A stretch of 40,373 bases of DNA, from contig JAOHMI010000017.1 in NCBI GenBank assembly GCA_028101965.1, positions 1-40,373 of the forward strand, given 5' to 3'. Below are positions 26,314 through 33,940 of this stretch, piece after piece. Position 1 is the first letter of the stretch. The number at the start of each line of letters is the position of its first letter. The notes under the pieces are model-generated. The model made no database searches. It was not told where the DNA came from and was given only the letters and a program-made list of their open reading frames with translations. Position numbers and translations under genes: made by a program. Source of the DNA: Bacteriovoracaceae bacterium. GTDB lineage: Bacteria > Bdellovibrionota > Bacteriovoracia > Bacteriovoracales > Bacteriovoracaceae.

Positions 26314-27003
26314 TTATTTTACTACCATTGTGCTGAATTCTGTTGAAAAGTAATCATCTATTTGACATTTTTTATTATTTTTAAGGTCAAAATATAATAC
26401 ATAGATAATAGTTTGCTTAAATAGTGGATTGCTTTCATAATGCAAATTATTGAGCTTAAGGTAGATTATTTCGTCATAATTAGGCGAGTTTGGTATTCTT
26501 CCCACCATTTCGATTCTTTCTTGAGATTTAGAGTATACACCTAAAGGATTACTTTCACTGTCGTGATACAATTTAGTAATTTTATCCATAATAGTATCTA
26601 TGCAACGGACATTCATTTTATTTAATTGTTTTTTTGTTTTGTTAATATTTTTTTTAAAATCATGCTTTTTAGTTAATTTGACTGAACTTAGCTTTACATT
26701 TTTTGAATTGACGATTTTTGTATTTTCCGAGTTGTTCATATCCACATCATTAATTATGTAGTGAGTGATTTTATCGGAATCATTAAATATTATTATTTGA
26801 TGATTAAAAAATCGAGAAAAGGGTATTGCGACAACCTCTAAGTCATTTAATTGAGATGATTTAATAGCTCCTTCGAATTCTTCTCTGTTATCTTGGCCAA
26901 TATAAAACCCATCATTAGTATTATCATCTTCATACCGATTATATTCTTTGTCTTGAGCGAAAAGGTTAAAGCTTAAAATTAAGCCAATAAGTAGGGTCTT
27001 CAT
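26314..27003 (-). CDS. Secreted hypothetical protein
   Basis: About 229 aa. I place the start at ATG 27003, which has GGAGA 9 bases upstream and begins a signal peptide (MKTLLIGLILSFNLFAQ). The frame is open a further 69 bases upstream but that extension is basic and has no SD. The mature part is hydrophilic, Asn/Lys-rich, with two cysteines (in VRCIDTIMDK and KKCQIDDY), possibly disulfide-bonded. I recognise no domain. It is divergent from the Spy-like gene, with 375 bases between. Confidence 0.7.
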   Translation of the reverse strand: MKTLLIGLILSFNLFAQDKEYNRYEDDNTNDGFYIGQDNREEFEGAIKSSQLNDLEVVAIPFSRFFNHQIIIFNDSDKITHYIINDVDMNNSENTKIVNSKNVKLSSVKLTKKHDFKKNINKTKKQLNKMNVRCIDTIMDKITKLYHDSESNPLGVYSKSQERIEMVGRIPNSPNYDEIIYLKLNNLHYESNPLFKQTIIYVLYFDLKNNKKCQIDDYFSTEFSTMVVK

Positions 27004-27378
27004 AGGATTCTCCAGTATTTTCTTTTGTTGTCTTTGGTTAAGTATAAGTTTAAGCTTTCTAATGAGCTTCATTTAAAAGATTTGTAATAATTATTAAATT
27101 AAAAATTGATATATGGTTATTTCAAAAAATATTTGTATTGGGTTGAAGGGGTTATTACTGAGACTAACCGAAACAAATAATATTCTCGATTGAAATTAAA
27201 ATCATTTAATAGTGTAGTCAATTTTTAACGCATGGATTGCACTTCTCTATCTTCTTACTACTTTGTCTCCCACGTGCGTTATTTTACGGTAAGTTATTTT
27301 TAGATTCTGACAGGTATCAATTCATCATTAATTGGTTACTATTCCTTTTACTGAAAATCATTTTAAGAGGAGAAGCAC
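27004..27378. other. 375-bp divergent intergenic region
   Basis: No gene or RNA is recognisable. It separates a minus-strand secreted protein gene from the Spy-like gene and must hold promoters for both, but I see no strong sigma-70 pair. It contains a CACGTG hexamer at about 27281 and AGAGGAGA, the Spy-like gene's SD, at its right edge. Confidence 0.4.
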
Positions 27379-27900
27379 ATGAAAAGCATGTTTATCATTT
27401 TTAGTTTACTGATTGGTAATCTTTTTGCAGATCACCACAATTCTTTATTAGAGAATATTAACTTTGATCAAATCGATCATCACCACTGTAAAGGATTAAA
27501 AATTAGTCCTGAGCAAAAAGCAAAAATTAAATCGGCGAAAATGAAAGCTCGTAAGGAAGTGAAGGTTCTCATCCCTAACTTTAAAGCGGCCAGAAAAGAT
27601 CTTCACGCAACCATGATGAATCCTAAAAGCACAAGGCAAGAAGCTGCTGCTGCGATGGTTAATCTGAGAAAAGCGCGAAAGCCCATAAGAAAAATTAAGA
27701 AAAGTACAAAAATGGAAGTTCTCTTTGATATTCTTGATGGTAATCAAAGAGTTAAGTTAATTAAATGTCATAAAAAAATGAGACGACATCATCGAAGACA
27801 AGGAGAGCATCGAAGAAGACGTCAAAGACGTAAGCCAATTAAGATTAAATTGCCTTCGAAGCCAACCTCTAGTGATGTAAAAGAAATTCCACAAAGCTAA
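27379..27900 (+). CDS. Spy/CpxP-like periplasmic protein with basic tail
   Basis: A 173-aa exported protein (signal peptide 1 to about 17, ending LFAD). Residues about 40-140 resemble the Spy/CpxP fold, a cradle-shaped helical dimer that acts as a periplasmic chaperone or stress inhibitor: ISPEQKAKIKSAKMKARKEV, then a helix with 'AAAAMVNLRKARKPI', then the family LTxxQ-like LDGNQRVKL near the end. Unlike E. coli Spy, a strongly basic and His-rich segment follows (HRRQGEHRRRRQRRK), which could bind metal or anionic surface polymers. Two Cys are present. The SD AGAGGAGA sits 6-7 bases upstream. A strong terminator follows. Confidence 0.75.
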   Translation: MKSMFIIFSLLIGNLFADHHNSLLENINFDQIDHHHCKGLKISPEQKAKIKSAKMKARKEVKVLIPNFKAARKDLHATMMNPKSTRQEAAAAMVNLRKARKPIRKIKKSTKMEVLFDILDGNQRVKLIKCHKKMRRHHRRQGEHRRRRQRRKPIKIKLPSKPTSSDVKEIPQS

Positions 27901-27919
27901 TTAAAATTATTTTGTTTGA

Positions 27920-27958
27920 AAGAGTTTAGAGATTTATTTTCTCTAAACTCTTTTTTTT
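27920..27958 (+). terminator. Rho-independent terminator after the Spy-like gene
   Basis: A perfect 13-bp stem (27920-27932 with 27940-27952, core AGAGTTTAGAGA/TCTCTAAACTCT), a 7-nt loop, then an eight-T run through 27958. Confidence 0.9.
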
Positions 27959-27977
27959 ATTGCATGAGAATTGAATC

Positions 27978-28667
27978 CTAACCACTAGTTAATTTTTCAC
28001 CTGCAACGGATTTATCTTGTATACCCAAAGCGGACTCTATTTCTTGCTCAACCTTTAAGGCTTGGTCATAGTGGTGAAACTTTCCTATTTTGAGATCCTT
28101 TTCATTTCTTCGTTTTAAGAAAAGATCATACCATGTTTGAGTTGAGTTCTTATGATGGCGTACTACTTCTTTGATCCAAAGTTGTTCGACGTCACGCCTA
28201 CTAATTTCACAATTTCCGCGATAAGGTATTGGACCGTGTTTTACCGAAAGATTTTGGTAGGTAACAGTGAAGATGGTTTTGTTAAAGATTGAACAAAGCG
28301 TACCGTAAAAAAGCCCCAATCCTACGGCCACATGGACAATGGGAAAGAGTTTCATCATCAAAGGAGCATTGTCATCACTAAAAGCCATGGTGTACCAAAA
28401 AACTAAAAAAGTATTCCAAGCAATGGTAAAGAAGATAAGAAAGAAAGTTTTGCTCGAAAACCACTTGCGAGTTAAGATAAATTCCATTCCTGATCTTTCA
28501 GTGGTAATACCTCTTGTTTCACCTTGTTTTGGTTTTTCAAATCTTCGCCTTTGTGAAGGATAGAAGCTATGACCACACTGATCACACTTGGCAATTCCCA
28601 TTTTAATATTTAGGTTTTGAGCGCCTATAGGTGAGTGGCATTTTTCGCAATTTATTTGATTTGTCAT
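27978..28667 (-). CDS. Zinc-ribbon, two-TM membrane protein
   Basis: A 229-aa protein. It opens with a zinc ribbon (Cys7, Cys10, Cys28, Cys31), then a short basic linker, two hydrophobic segments (about 73-93 and 107-128), and a cytoplasmic C-terminal domain of mixed strands and helices that could be a PH-like fold ('TVTYQNLSVKHGPIPY', then the helix 'ISRRDVEQLWIKEV'). I do not recognise a named family. The SD is weak. It is convergent with the Spy-like gene, whose strong terminator lies between them. Function unknown; a regulatory or redox-sensing role is possible but is only a guess. Confidence 0.75.
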   Translation of the reverse strand: MTNQINCEKCHSPIGAQNLNIKMGIAKCDQCGHSFYPSQRRRFEKPKQGETRGITTERSGMEFILTRKWFSSKTFFLIFFTIAWNTFLVFWYTMAFSDDNAPLMMKLFPIVHVAVGLGLFYGTLCSIFNKTIFTVTYQNLSVKHGPIPYRGNCEISRRDVEQLWIKEVVRHHKNSTQTWYDLFLKRRNEKDLKIGKFHHYDQALKVEQEIESALGIQDKSVAGEKLTSG

Positions 28668-28940
28668 AATTCTTTATCGGTTAGACAAATCATTAATATT
28701 AGGCTGGTACTTCTAAAAATTGGACTAAGAATATGATTGAAATTAGATCTTTCATATAGTGACAAATAAACTAGGCATTTTTCATTTGTACTAATTTTCG
28801 TTTCAAATTGCCCCAACTTCTGGTTTGCCACTTTAACTCATGATTATTCCACTAATAACCGATAAATCTAGTGAGCATTAAAAGAATACCTAAGTTATTG
28901 GATTAAAATATAAAGTGAGGACAAATTTAGAGAGGACTGT

Positions 28941-30335
28941 ATGTTAACGAGCAAGAACCTTATTACCTTATTTATGATATTCACACTAACTGGATTATTT
29001 CAATCCTGCGGGAAAGGAAGTGATGCCAGTAAACTTGTTAGTGGAGGTGGTGGAAGTTCCTCTGGCTCAACTAAGGTAAGTACCACCAGTGGTGGAGGAT
29101 CATCTTCCTCTAATGATGAGCCCCTTTTCTATACCTTTGGAGCATCTGAGTTTTCATCCTTCTGGATTGATGGTGCAAATAAAGGTGCAGCTGGCGATAA
29201 TAGTTATGGTGTGATGGGAATTGGATCTGACTCGGATGGACCTTTTAACACGCCTCAAGCTGTGGATAGCGTAGAAACATTTAAGGCCGTAGAAGGTGGG
29301 AAGGCCCATTCTTGCTTTTTAAATTCAGATAATCAATTATATTGTGCCGGTTGGAATTTTTTCGGGCAACTTGGATTAGGAGCTGCCAGTAACTCAGAAT
29401 ACACCTCTCCTCAGTTAGTGGATAGTAGTAATACTTATAAGCAATTTGTTGGAGGAACTTATCACACATGCGGAATTCGCTCTAATGGGTCTGAAGATGG
29501 AAAAGTTTATTGTTGGGGCATGGAAGGAAATGGACGTCTTGGAAATAATTGTACTGATCCATGCGTGACATTTCAAAAGTCTCCCCTAGCTGTCGATACC
29601 GCAGAACTATTTGTTGATGTGACAGCTGGAGATGCGCATTCTTGCGGAATTAGTATATTGGGAAAAGTTTTTTGCTGGGGATCAAACAGCAAAGGACAAT
29701 TAGGAAATAGTGATTTGGGTGTAACACTTAGTAAAACCCCTATCGAAATTGATGTAGATGCAGCGGCAACTTTTAGTTCTATTTCTTCAACTCTGAACCA
29801 TACTTGCGCTATTCGTTCTGATAGTGGCAATGTAGGAAAAGTGATGTGTTGGGGAAGAAACAATCAAGGACAAATCGGAAATGGTTCAGGGGATGATGAA
29901 GATGTAGAGACCCCGGTTCTTGTCTCAAGTGGAACGACAAATATTTATAGCCAAATTTGTGTTGGAGGTAATCATACTTGCGGAATTGAAGCTACTGTGT
30001 CAGGTGATGTTTTAACAGATACAGGGGAGATTAAATGTTGGGGAGACGCTGGAAGAGGGCAAATAGGAAATGGTGCATTTGGTGATGCTAACGATGAACA
30101 ATTAACTGCAGATTATGTATTATCAACTTATGGTGCCTCTGATACCGCAATTACTGAAGATTATTTAGCTGTGATTTGTGGGAATAAGCATACCTGCGCC
30201 AGCACTGAAAGCGATTATTTTTGCTGGGGAGAAAATCAATTTGGAGCACTTGGAAATGGGTCACTTAATGATGGTGCACATCCAGGGTCTTCTTATGAGA
30301 AGCCACAAAAAGTTGATGCAATTCCTTCTAGCTAA
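28941..30335 (+). CDS. RCC1-repeat beta-propeller lipoprotein
   Basis: A 464-aa lipoprotein (lipobox LFQSC, Cys23) with a Gly/Ser-rich linker (about 34-60) that holds the body off the membrane. The rest is a seven-bladed RCC1-type propeller. Six clear repeats end in a CWG- or CAG-type strand followed by a glycine turn (WNFFGQLGLG, MEGNGRLGNN, SNSKGQLGNS, RNNQGQIGNG, DAGRGQIGNG, ENQFGALGNG); a first degenerate blade (residues about 75-95) completes seven. Each complete blade carries H-[ST]-C ... C-[WA]-G, so each probably has its own disulfide. Such propellers bind proteins or sugars outside the cytoplasm. The SD GAGAGGA is 4-5 bases before the ATG. No enzymatic motif is seen. Confidence 0.9.
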   Translation: MLTSKNLITLFMIFTLTGLFQSCGKGSDASKLVSGGGGSSSGSTKVSTTSGGGSSSSNDEPLFYTFGASEFSSFWIDGANKGAAGDNSYGVMGIGSDSDGPFNTPQAVDSVETFKAVEGGKAHSCFLNSDNQLYCAGWNFFGQLGLGAASNSEYTSPQLVDSSNTYKQFVGGTYHTCGIRSNGSEDGKVYCWGMEGNGRLGNNCTDPCVTFQKSPLAVDTAELFVDVTAGDAHSCGISILGKVFCWGSNSKGQLGNSDLGVTLSKTPIEIDVDAAATFSSISSTLNHTCAIRSDSGNVGKVMCWGRNNQGQIGNGSGDDEDVETPVLVSSGTTNIYSQICVGGNHTCGIEATVSGDVLTDTGEIKCWGDAGRGQIGNGAFGDANDEQLTADYVLSTYGASDTAITEDYLAVICGNKHTCASTESDYFCWGENQFGALGNGSLNDGAHPGSSYEKPQKVDAIPSS

Positions 30336-30460
30336 CCTAAGTTAATTTTAAGCCTTAAATTTAAATCAATGTAAGTACATTTAACTTGAGCAGGATTCAT
30401 TCTGCGGATACTTCGAAATTCGTTTAGGTCTTTCTCCTTAACTTATCCTTGGGGGTATTC

Positions 30461-31195
30461 ATGCAAAAATTTTTTTCCTTAACTTTATCCTTTCTTTTTT
30501 TATTTCATTCCACAGCTTTCTCTTATCAATTTAATTCTCAAAAAAAGCAGGATCTTTTAAATAATTTTTCACTTGAGCTGGTGCAGGGTGAATCCCAAAA
30601 GCAGAGTCAACAGCAATTTCAAAAAATAAAAAAGAAACTGATGAAAGGCTTAAAAAAAGAGATTCGTAAAAATAAAAAACTTTCGGTTGCGGAACAAGAT
30701 CAACGTTGGCAAAAAAAGTTAGCTAAAAGGTTCAAGCAAGCTCGAAAAAATTTGCCAAGGTTTATGAAAAATAAAAATATGCAAAACCAAATGCAGAAAA
30801 AAAATGTCTCCTACCATACTATAGCTAAAAAGTTCTCAAAGGCCGAGGAAAAAAAAGTTATTCAGGAGATAAAAGAGCAAGTTTCTTACTATAAAAATTA
30901 TGTGACCTATTTGCGAGCTCAATTAGAAGAGCTTAAAAAGAGTAAGTATGAAGCTATAGCTATTGATTCCAAAAAGAAATCGAATTATCGCTCAATTGCT
31001 CAATTTGATGGTGCTTTCTGGCAATACTTTGGTATTTTATTATTAATTATTGTTCCTATTGCAGTTGTCTTACTCATCATTTCCCTTTCTGTAATTCTAG
31101 CTACGGGAGGATTGGGGACACCTTTGGTTATATCTTGGATAGTGGTTCTGGCAGGGGCAGCTTTTTGTGGTCTAGGAATGCTTTCCGATACCTAA
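30461..31195 (+). CDS. Basic coiled-coil membrane protein
   Basis: About 244 aa. The start at ATG 30461 gives a signal peptide (FFSLTLSFLFLFHSTAFS); the frame is open to a TTG 12 bases upstream. The mature part is very Lys/Gln-rich and mostly helical (about 25-165), with heptad-like stretches, probably a coiled coil. Two hydrophobic segments follow (about 190-215 and 220-240), so the protein would be anchored at its C-terminus. No family recognised. It is convergent with an acidic membrane-anchored protein, 4 bases apart. Confidence 0.65.
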   Translation: MQKFFSLTLSFLFLFHSTAFSYQFNSQKKQDLLNNFSLELVQGESQKQSQQQFQKIKKKLMKGLKKEIRKNKKLSVAEQDQRWQKKLAKRFKQARKNLPRFMKNKNMQNQMQKKNVSYHTIAKKFSKAEEKKVIQEIKEQVSYYKNYVTYLRAQLEELKKSKYEAIAIDSKKKSNYRSIAQFDGAFWQYFGILLLIIVPIAVVLLIISLSVILATGGLGTPLVISWIVVLAGAAFCGLGMLSDT

Positions 31196-31199
31196 TGAT

Positions 31200-31658
31200 T
31201 TAATAATCCTCTAAATCTAAATCTTCATCTTCGGGAGCATTTACGTGCTCCTCAATTTCTTTACCTAGTTCTGGGTCGATTTCTTTAAATTTTTTAACGG
31301 CTTTATTTAATTCTTTATTGGAGATTCCTTCCATTAAGCCACTTGAGTCTGTGTCTTTCTCTTCTTCGTCATCTTCTTCTTCAACAGGTTTTTTCTTTTT
31401 GACGGATATTGTCGGAAAAGGTGAATCACTGGACTCAGAAACAGATAATTCAGATTTTTCTGTTTCATTAGTGTTTTCTGTTTCAACATCAACGTTTTTT
31501 TGAATTTCATTATTTGTGCTGTTATTGGAGGAAGTTTCTGAAGAGGAGGGGTCATTTACCATCTGGTTTAGTTCAAAGTTCTCTTTCTTGAAATGTTGAT
31601 AGAGAAAGTAAGATGATACCATTAACACAAGCATAGATGGGATGATCATTTTTTTCAT
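31200..31658 (-). CDS. Acidic, single-TM hypothetical protein
   Basis: A 152-aa protein with an N-terminal membrane anchor (about 4-20) and no clear cleavage site. The rest is low-complexity Ser/Asn/Thr/Glu sequence, then a strongly acidic region (EEEDDEEEKDTD) and a predicted helix ISNKELNKAVKKFKEIDPEL. It should project the acidic tail into the periplasm. No family recognised. The stop is 4 bases from the convergent basic coiled-coil gene. The extreme opposite charge of the two products is notable but may be chance. Confidence 0.65.
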   Translation of the reverse strand: MKKMIIPSMLVLMVSSYFLYQHFKKENFELNQMVNDPSSSETSSNNSTNNEIQKNVDVETENTNETEKSELSVSESSDSPFPTISVKKKKPVEEEDDEEEKDTDSSGLMEGISNKELNKAVKKFKEIDPELGKEIEEHVNAPEDEDLDLEDY

Positions 31659-31726
31659 GGACTACCTTTTTCAGTTAACTGATCGAGATTAATCGGACGA
31701 AAACTTATTTTTCTTTTCATTCTCGC

Positions 31727-31755
31727 TTGTGGTAAATTTTAACTTATTTTATACA
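31727..31755 (+). promoter_or_regulatory. Candidate promoter for the ThDP/GMC operon
   Basis: TTGTGG (31727-31732), 17-base spacer, TATACA (31750-31755), then about 28 bases to the ATG at 31784. The SD GAGGAG is at 31773-31778. The -35 is partial. Inferred. Confidence 0.35.
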
Positions 31756-31783
31756 AAAATAAATCTTTAAATGAGGAGAAATC

Positions 31784-33523
31784 ATGAAAATGACCGGTGG
31801 GGAACTTGTCTGTTACGCTCTTGAACAAATAGGAGTAAAATATACTTTCGGAATTCCCGGAGTTCATACCACTGAGATCTATGATGCTCTTAATAAATCA
31901 GATAGAATTACTCCAGTTCTTGTGGCCCATGAAGGCGGCGGCTCATTTATGGCCGATTCAATTAGCCGAACGAGTGATAGTATTGGCTGTATCGTCACTG
32001 TGCCTGGTGCAGGAACAACTCATGCTGCCTCAGGATTAGGAGAGGCTTACTTAGATGGTATTCCCGTTCTTGCTATTTCTGGAGGAGTACGGCGAGACAG
32101 TGGCCGTGCCTATCAGTTGCATGATTTAGACCAAGGCAAAATGGTGCAAGGAATTTCCAAAGTTTTTTTTCTAGTTGAAAAGTTTGAAGATATTATTCCT
32201 ACTATTTATAAAGCCTATGATTTGGCCACAGCTGGAGAGCCGGGGCCAGCTTTTGTGGAAGTGGCTTCAAACTTACTTCTTTTTGCGACTAATGTTTCAG
32301 AAAGTGAATTACCACGTTACACATTACCCTCTAAACCAAAATTTAATGATCAACAAAGATTGGATGAAGTTATTTCTCTTTTTAAGTCCAGTAAAAAAAT
32401 TGGTATTTATGCTGGATGGGGAGCGGTGGATGCCCAAGCTGAGTTAATTGAACTGGCCGAACTTTTATGCGCTCCTGTTTCAACTACTATGCAAGGTCTA
32501 AGTACTTTTCCTCATAAACATCCTCTTCATACCGGAATGGGGTTTGGAAAAAGTGCTGTCCCTGCTGCAGAAAATGCATTTTATGGAATAGATGCACTTT
32601 TTGCTATTGGAGTACGCTTTGCTGAACTGGCCACCGGTTCTTATGGAATTGAAGTTCCTGAAAATTTAATTCATATTGATATCAACCCAGAGGTGTTTAA
32701 TAAAAATTATCCGGCTAAAATCACTGCGGAAAGTGACTCCAAGGCTTTTCTTTCTGCTTTAGTCGCGCGTATGAAAGAAACAAATTTTTCAGCTCGGGAA
32801 GACGTTGACTTAAAAAGTAAAATCAAAAAAGATAAAGAAGAATATTATAATTCTTGGAAAACTTCGAAGAATGAGAATAAAGTCTCACCTGGATTTTTCT
32901 TTGAGTCTCTACACCAGACATTAGGTGAGGACGCAATTGTTTTAGCGGATGATGGTAATCATACATTTTTGACGGCCGAATTGATGCCTATAAATAAACC
33001 AAGGCATTTTAGCGCTCCCACTGATTTTAATTGCATGGGTTATTGTATACCGGCAACAATCGCTGCGAAACTCGCCAATCCCAATAAACCGGTTGCAGGC
33101 ATTGTGGGTGATGGAGCATTCCTCATGACAGGTTTAGAAATAATTACGGCCACTAGCTTAAATTTAGGGGCCATCTTTTTTGTTTTTCATGATGGCGAGT
33201 TAGCCCAGATTTCTCAATTTCAAGAAATCCCTTTAAATAGAAAAACCTGCACAGTTTTGAATGATATAAAAGTTGAAGGAGTGGCCATTGCCACGGGAGC
33301 AAAATATCTTTCCATTGAGAATGACTTTGAAATAGCTGCAAAAATGAAACAAGCACTAGAGTTTTCTCAGCAAAATATGCCTGTGCTGGTTGATGTGAAA
33401 ATTGATTATTCACAGAAAACAAAGTTTACTAAAGGTGTGGTGAAAACAAATCTGTCTCGATTCCCTTTAGGAGAAAAAGTTCGTTTTATCGGAAGGGCAG
33501 TGAAAAGACATATTTTAGGTTAA
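31784..33523 (+). CDS. ThDP-dependent enzyme, acetolactate-synthase-like
   Basis: A 579-aa thiamine-diphosphate enzyme of the acetolactate synthase / decarboxylase superfamily (carbon-carbon bond forming or breaking on 2-oxo acids). The three domains are in order: N-terminal Pyr domain (1-165) with catalytic Glu50 in AHEGGGSFMAD, a central domain (about 190-330), and the PP domain with the ThDP motif GDGAFLMTG (442-450) through HDG (469-471); most relatives have NDG at the end. 'YQLHDLDQGK' (110-119) fits the Phe-Gln loop region of this superfamily. The exact substrate is not set by sequence: ALS, glyoxylate carboligase, oxalyl-CoA or 2-hydroxyacyl-CoA lyase are all possible relatives. It has no small regulatory subunit gene beside it. 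SD GAGGAG fixes the ATG. Probably cytoplasmic. Confidence 0.9.
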   Translation: MKMTGGELVCYALEQIGVKYTFGIPGVHTTEIYDALNKSDRITPVLVAHEGGGSFMADSISRTSDSIGCIVTVPGAGTTHAASGLGEAYLDGIPVLAISGGVRRDSGRAYQLHDLDQGKMVQGISKVFFLVEKFEDIIPTIYKAYDLATAGEPGPAFVEVASNLLLFATNVSESELPRYTLPSKPKFNDQQRLDEVISLFKSSKKIGIYAGWGAVDAQAELIELAELLCAPVSTTMQGLSTFPHKHPLHTGMGFGKSAVPAAENAFYGIDALFAIGVRFAELATGSYGIEVPENLIHIDINPEVFNKNYPAKITAESDSKAFLSALVARMKETNFSAREDVDLKSKIKKDKEEYYNSWKTSKNENKVSPGFFFESLHQTLGEDAIVLADDGNHTFLTAELMPINKPRHFSAPTDFNCMGYCIPATIAAKLANPNKPVAGIVGDGAFLMTGLEIITATSLNLGAIFFVFHDGELAQISQFQEIPLNRKTCTVLNDIKVEGVAIATGAKYLSIENDFEIAAKMKQALEFSQQNMPVLVDVKIDYSQKTKFTKGVVKTNLSRFPLGEKVRFIGRAVKRHILG

Positions 33524-33536
33524 GAAGGATAAGAAT

Positions 33537-33929
33537 ATGACGAAGCAAGTTTTTTTTACGAGTGATAATCTTGAAAATAAATTTTATAATATCGTTTCTA
33601 CTCTAATTCCTCGAAGTCGGGATTTTACTTCAGATCAAAAGAGACGTAGTTATGATATCGTAAATGAATTTCTTGAAGATAAACCAGGTGCAATTCATTT
33701 TAAAATAAAATTATTTTTTACTCTTATTGATATCACTACATTTTTTAAGTTTTTTAAAACTTTTAAGGCCGCAAGTTTGGAGCAGCGAAATGAAGTCTGC
33801 CAATTTTTATTTGATTGTAATATTCCCTTATTGCGCAAAGGGTTTTGGGGAATAAATACATTGGCAAAACTAAGTGTTTTTTCTCAAAGTACAGTTCATC
33901 AAGACATTGGTTATCAAATTAAACAATAA
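33537..33929 (+). CDS. Small helical partner protein of the GMC oxidoreductase
   Basis: A 130-aa all-helical protein. Its pattern (IPRSRDF... , helix 'YDIVNEFLED', FKTFKAASLEQRNEVCQFL, ending SQSTVHQDIGYQI) resembles gluconate-2-dehydrogenase subunit 3 / GMC small-subunit proteins, which pair with a GMC flavoprotein. No twin-arginine signal is seen, so this one is probably cytoplasmic. It starts 13 bases after the ThDP enzyme (SD GAAGGA) and ends 11 bases before the GMC gene, a tight three-gene operon. The assignment rests mostly on this context and on the 'R-x(n)-lGY' pattern. Confidence 0.7.
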   Translation: MTKQVFFTSDNLENKFYNIVSTLIPRSRDFTSDQKRRSYDIVNEFLEDKPGAIHFKIKLFFTLIDITTFFKFFKTFKAASLEQRNEVCQFLFDCNIPLLRKGFWGINTLAKLSVFSQSTVHQDIGYQIKQ

Positions 33930-33940
33930 AGGAATATATT

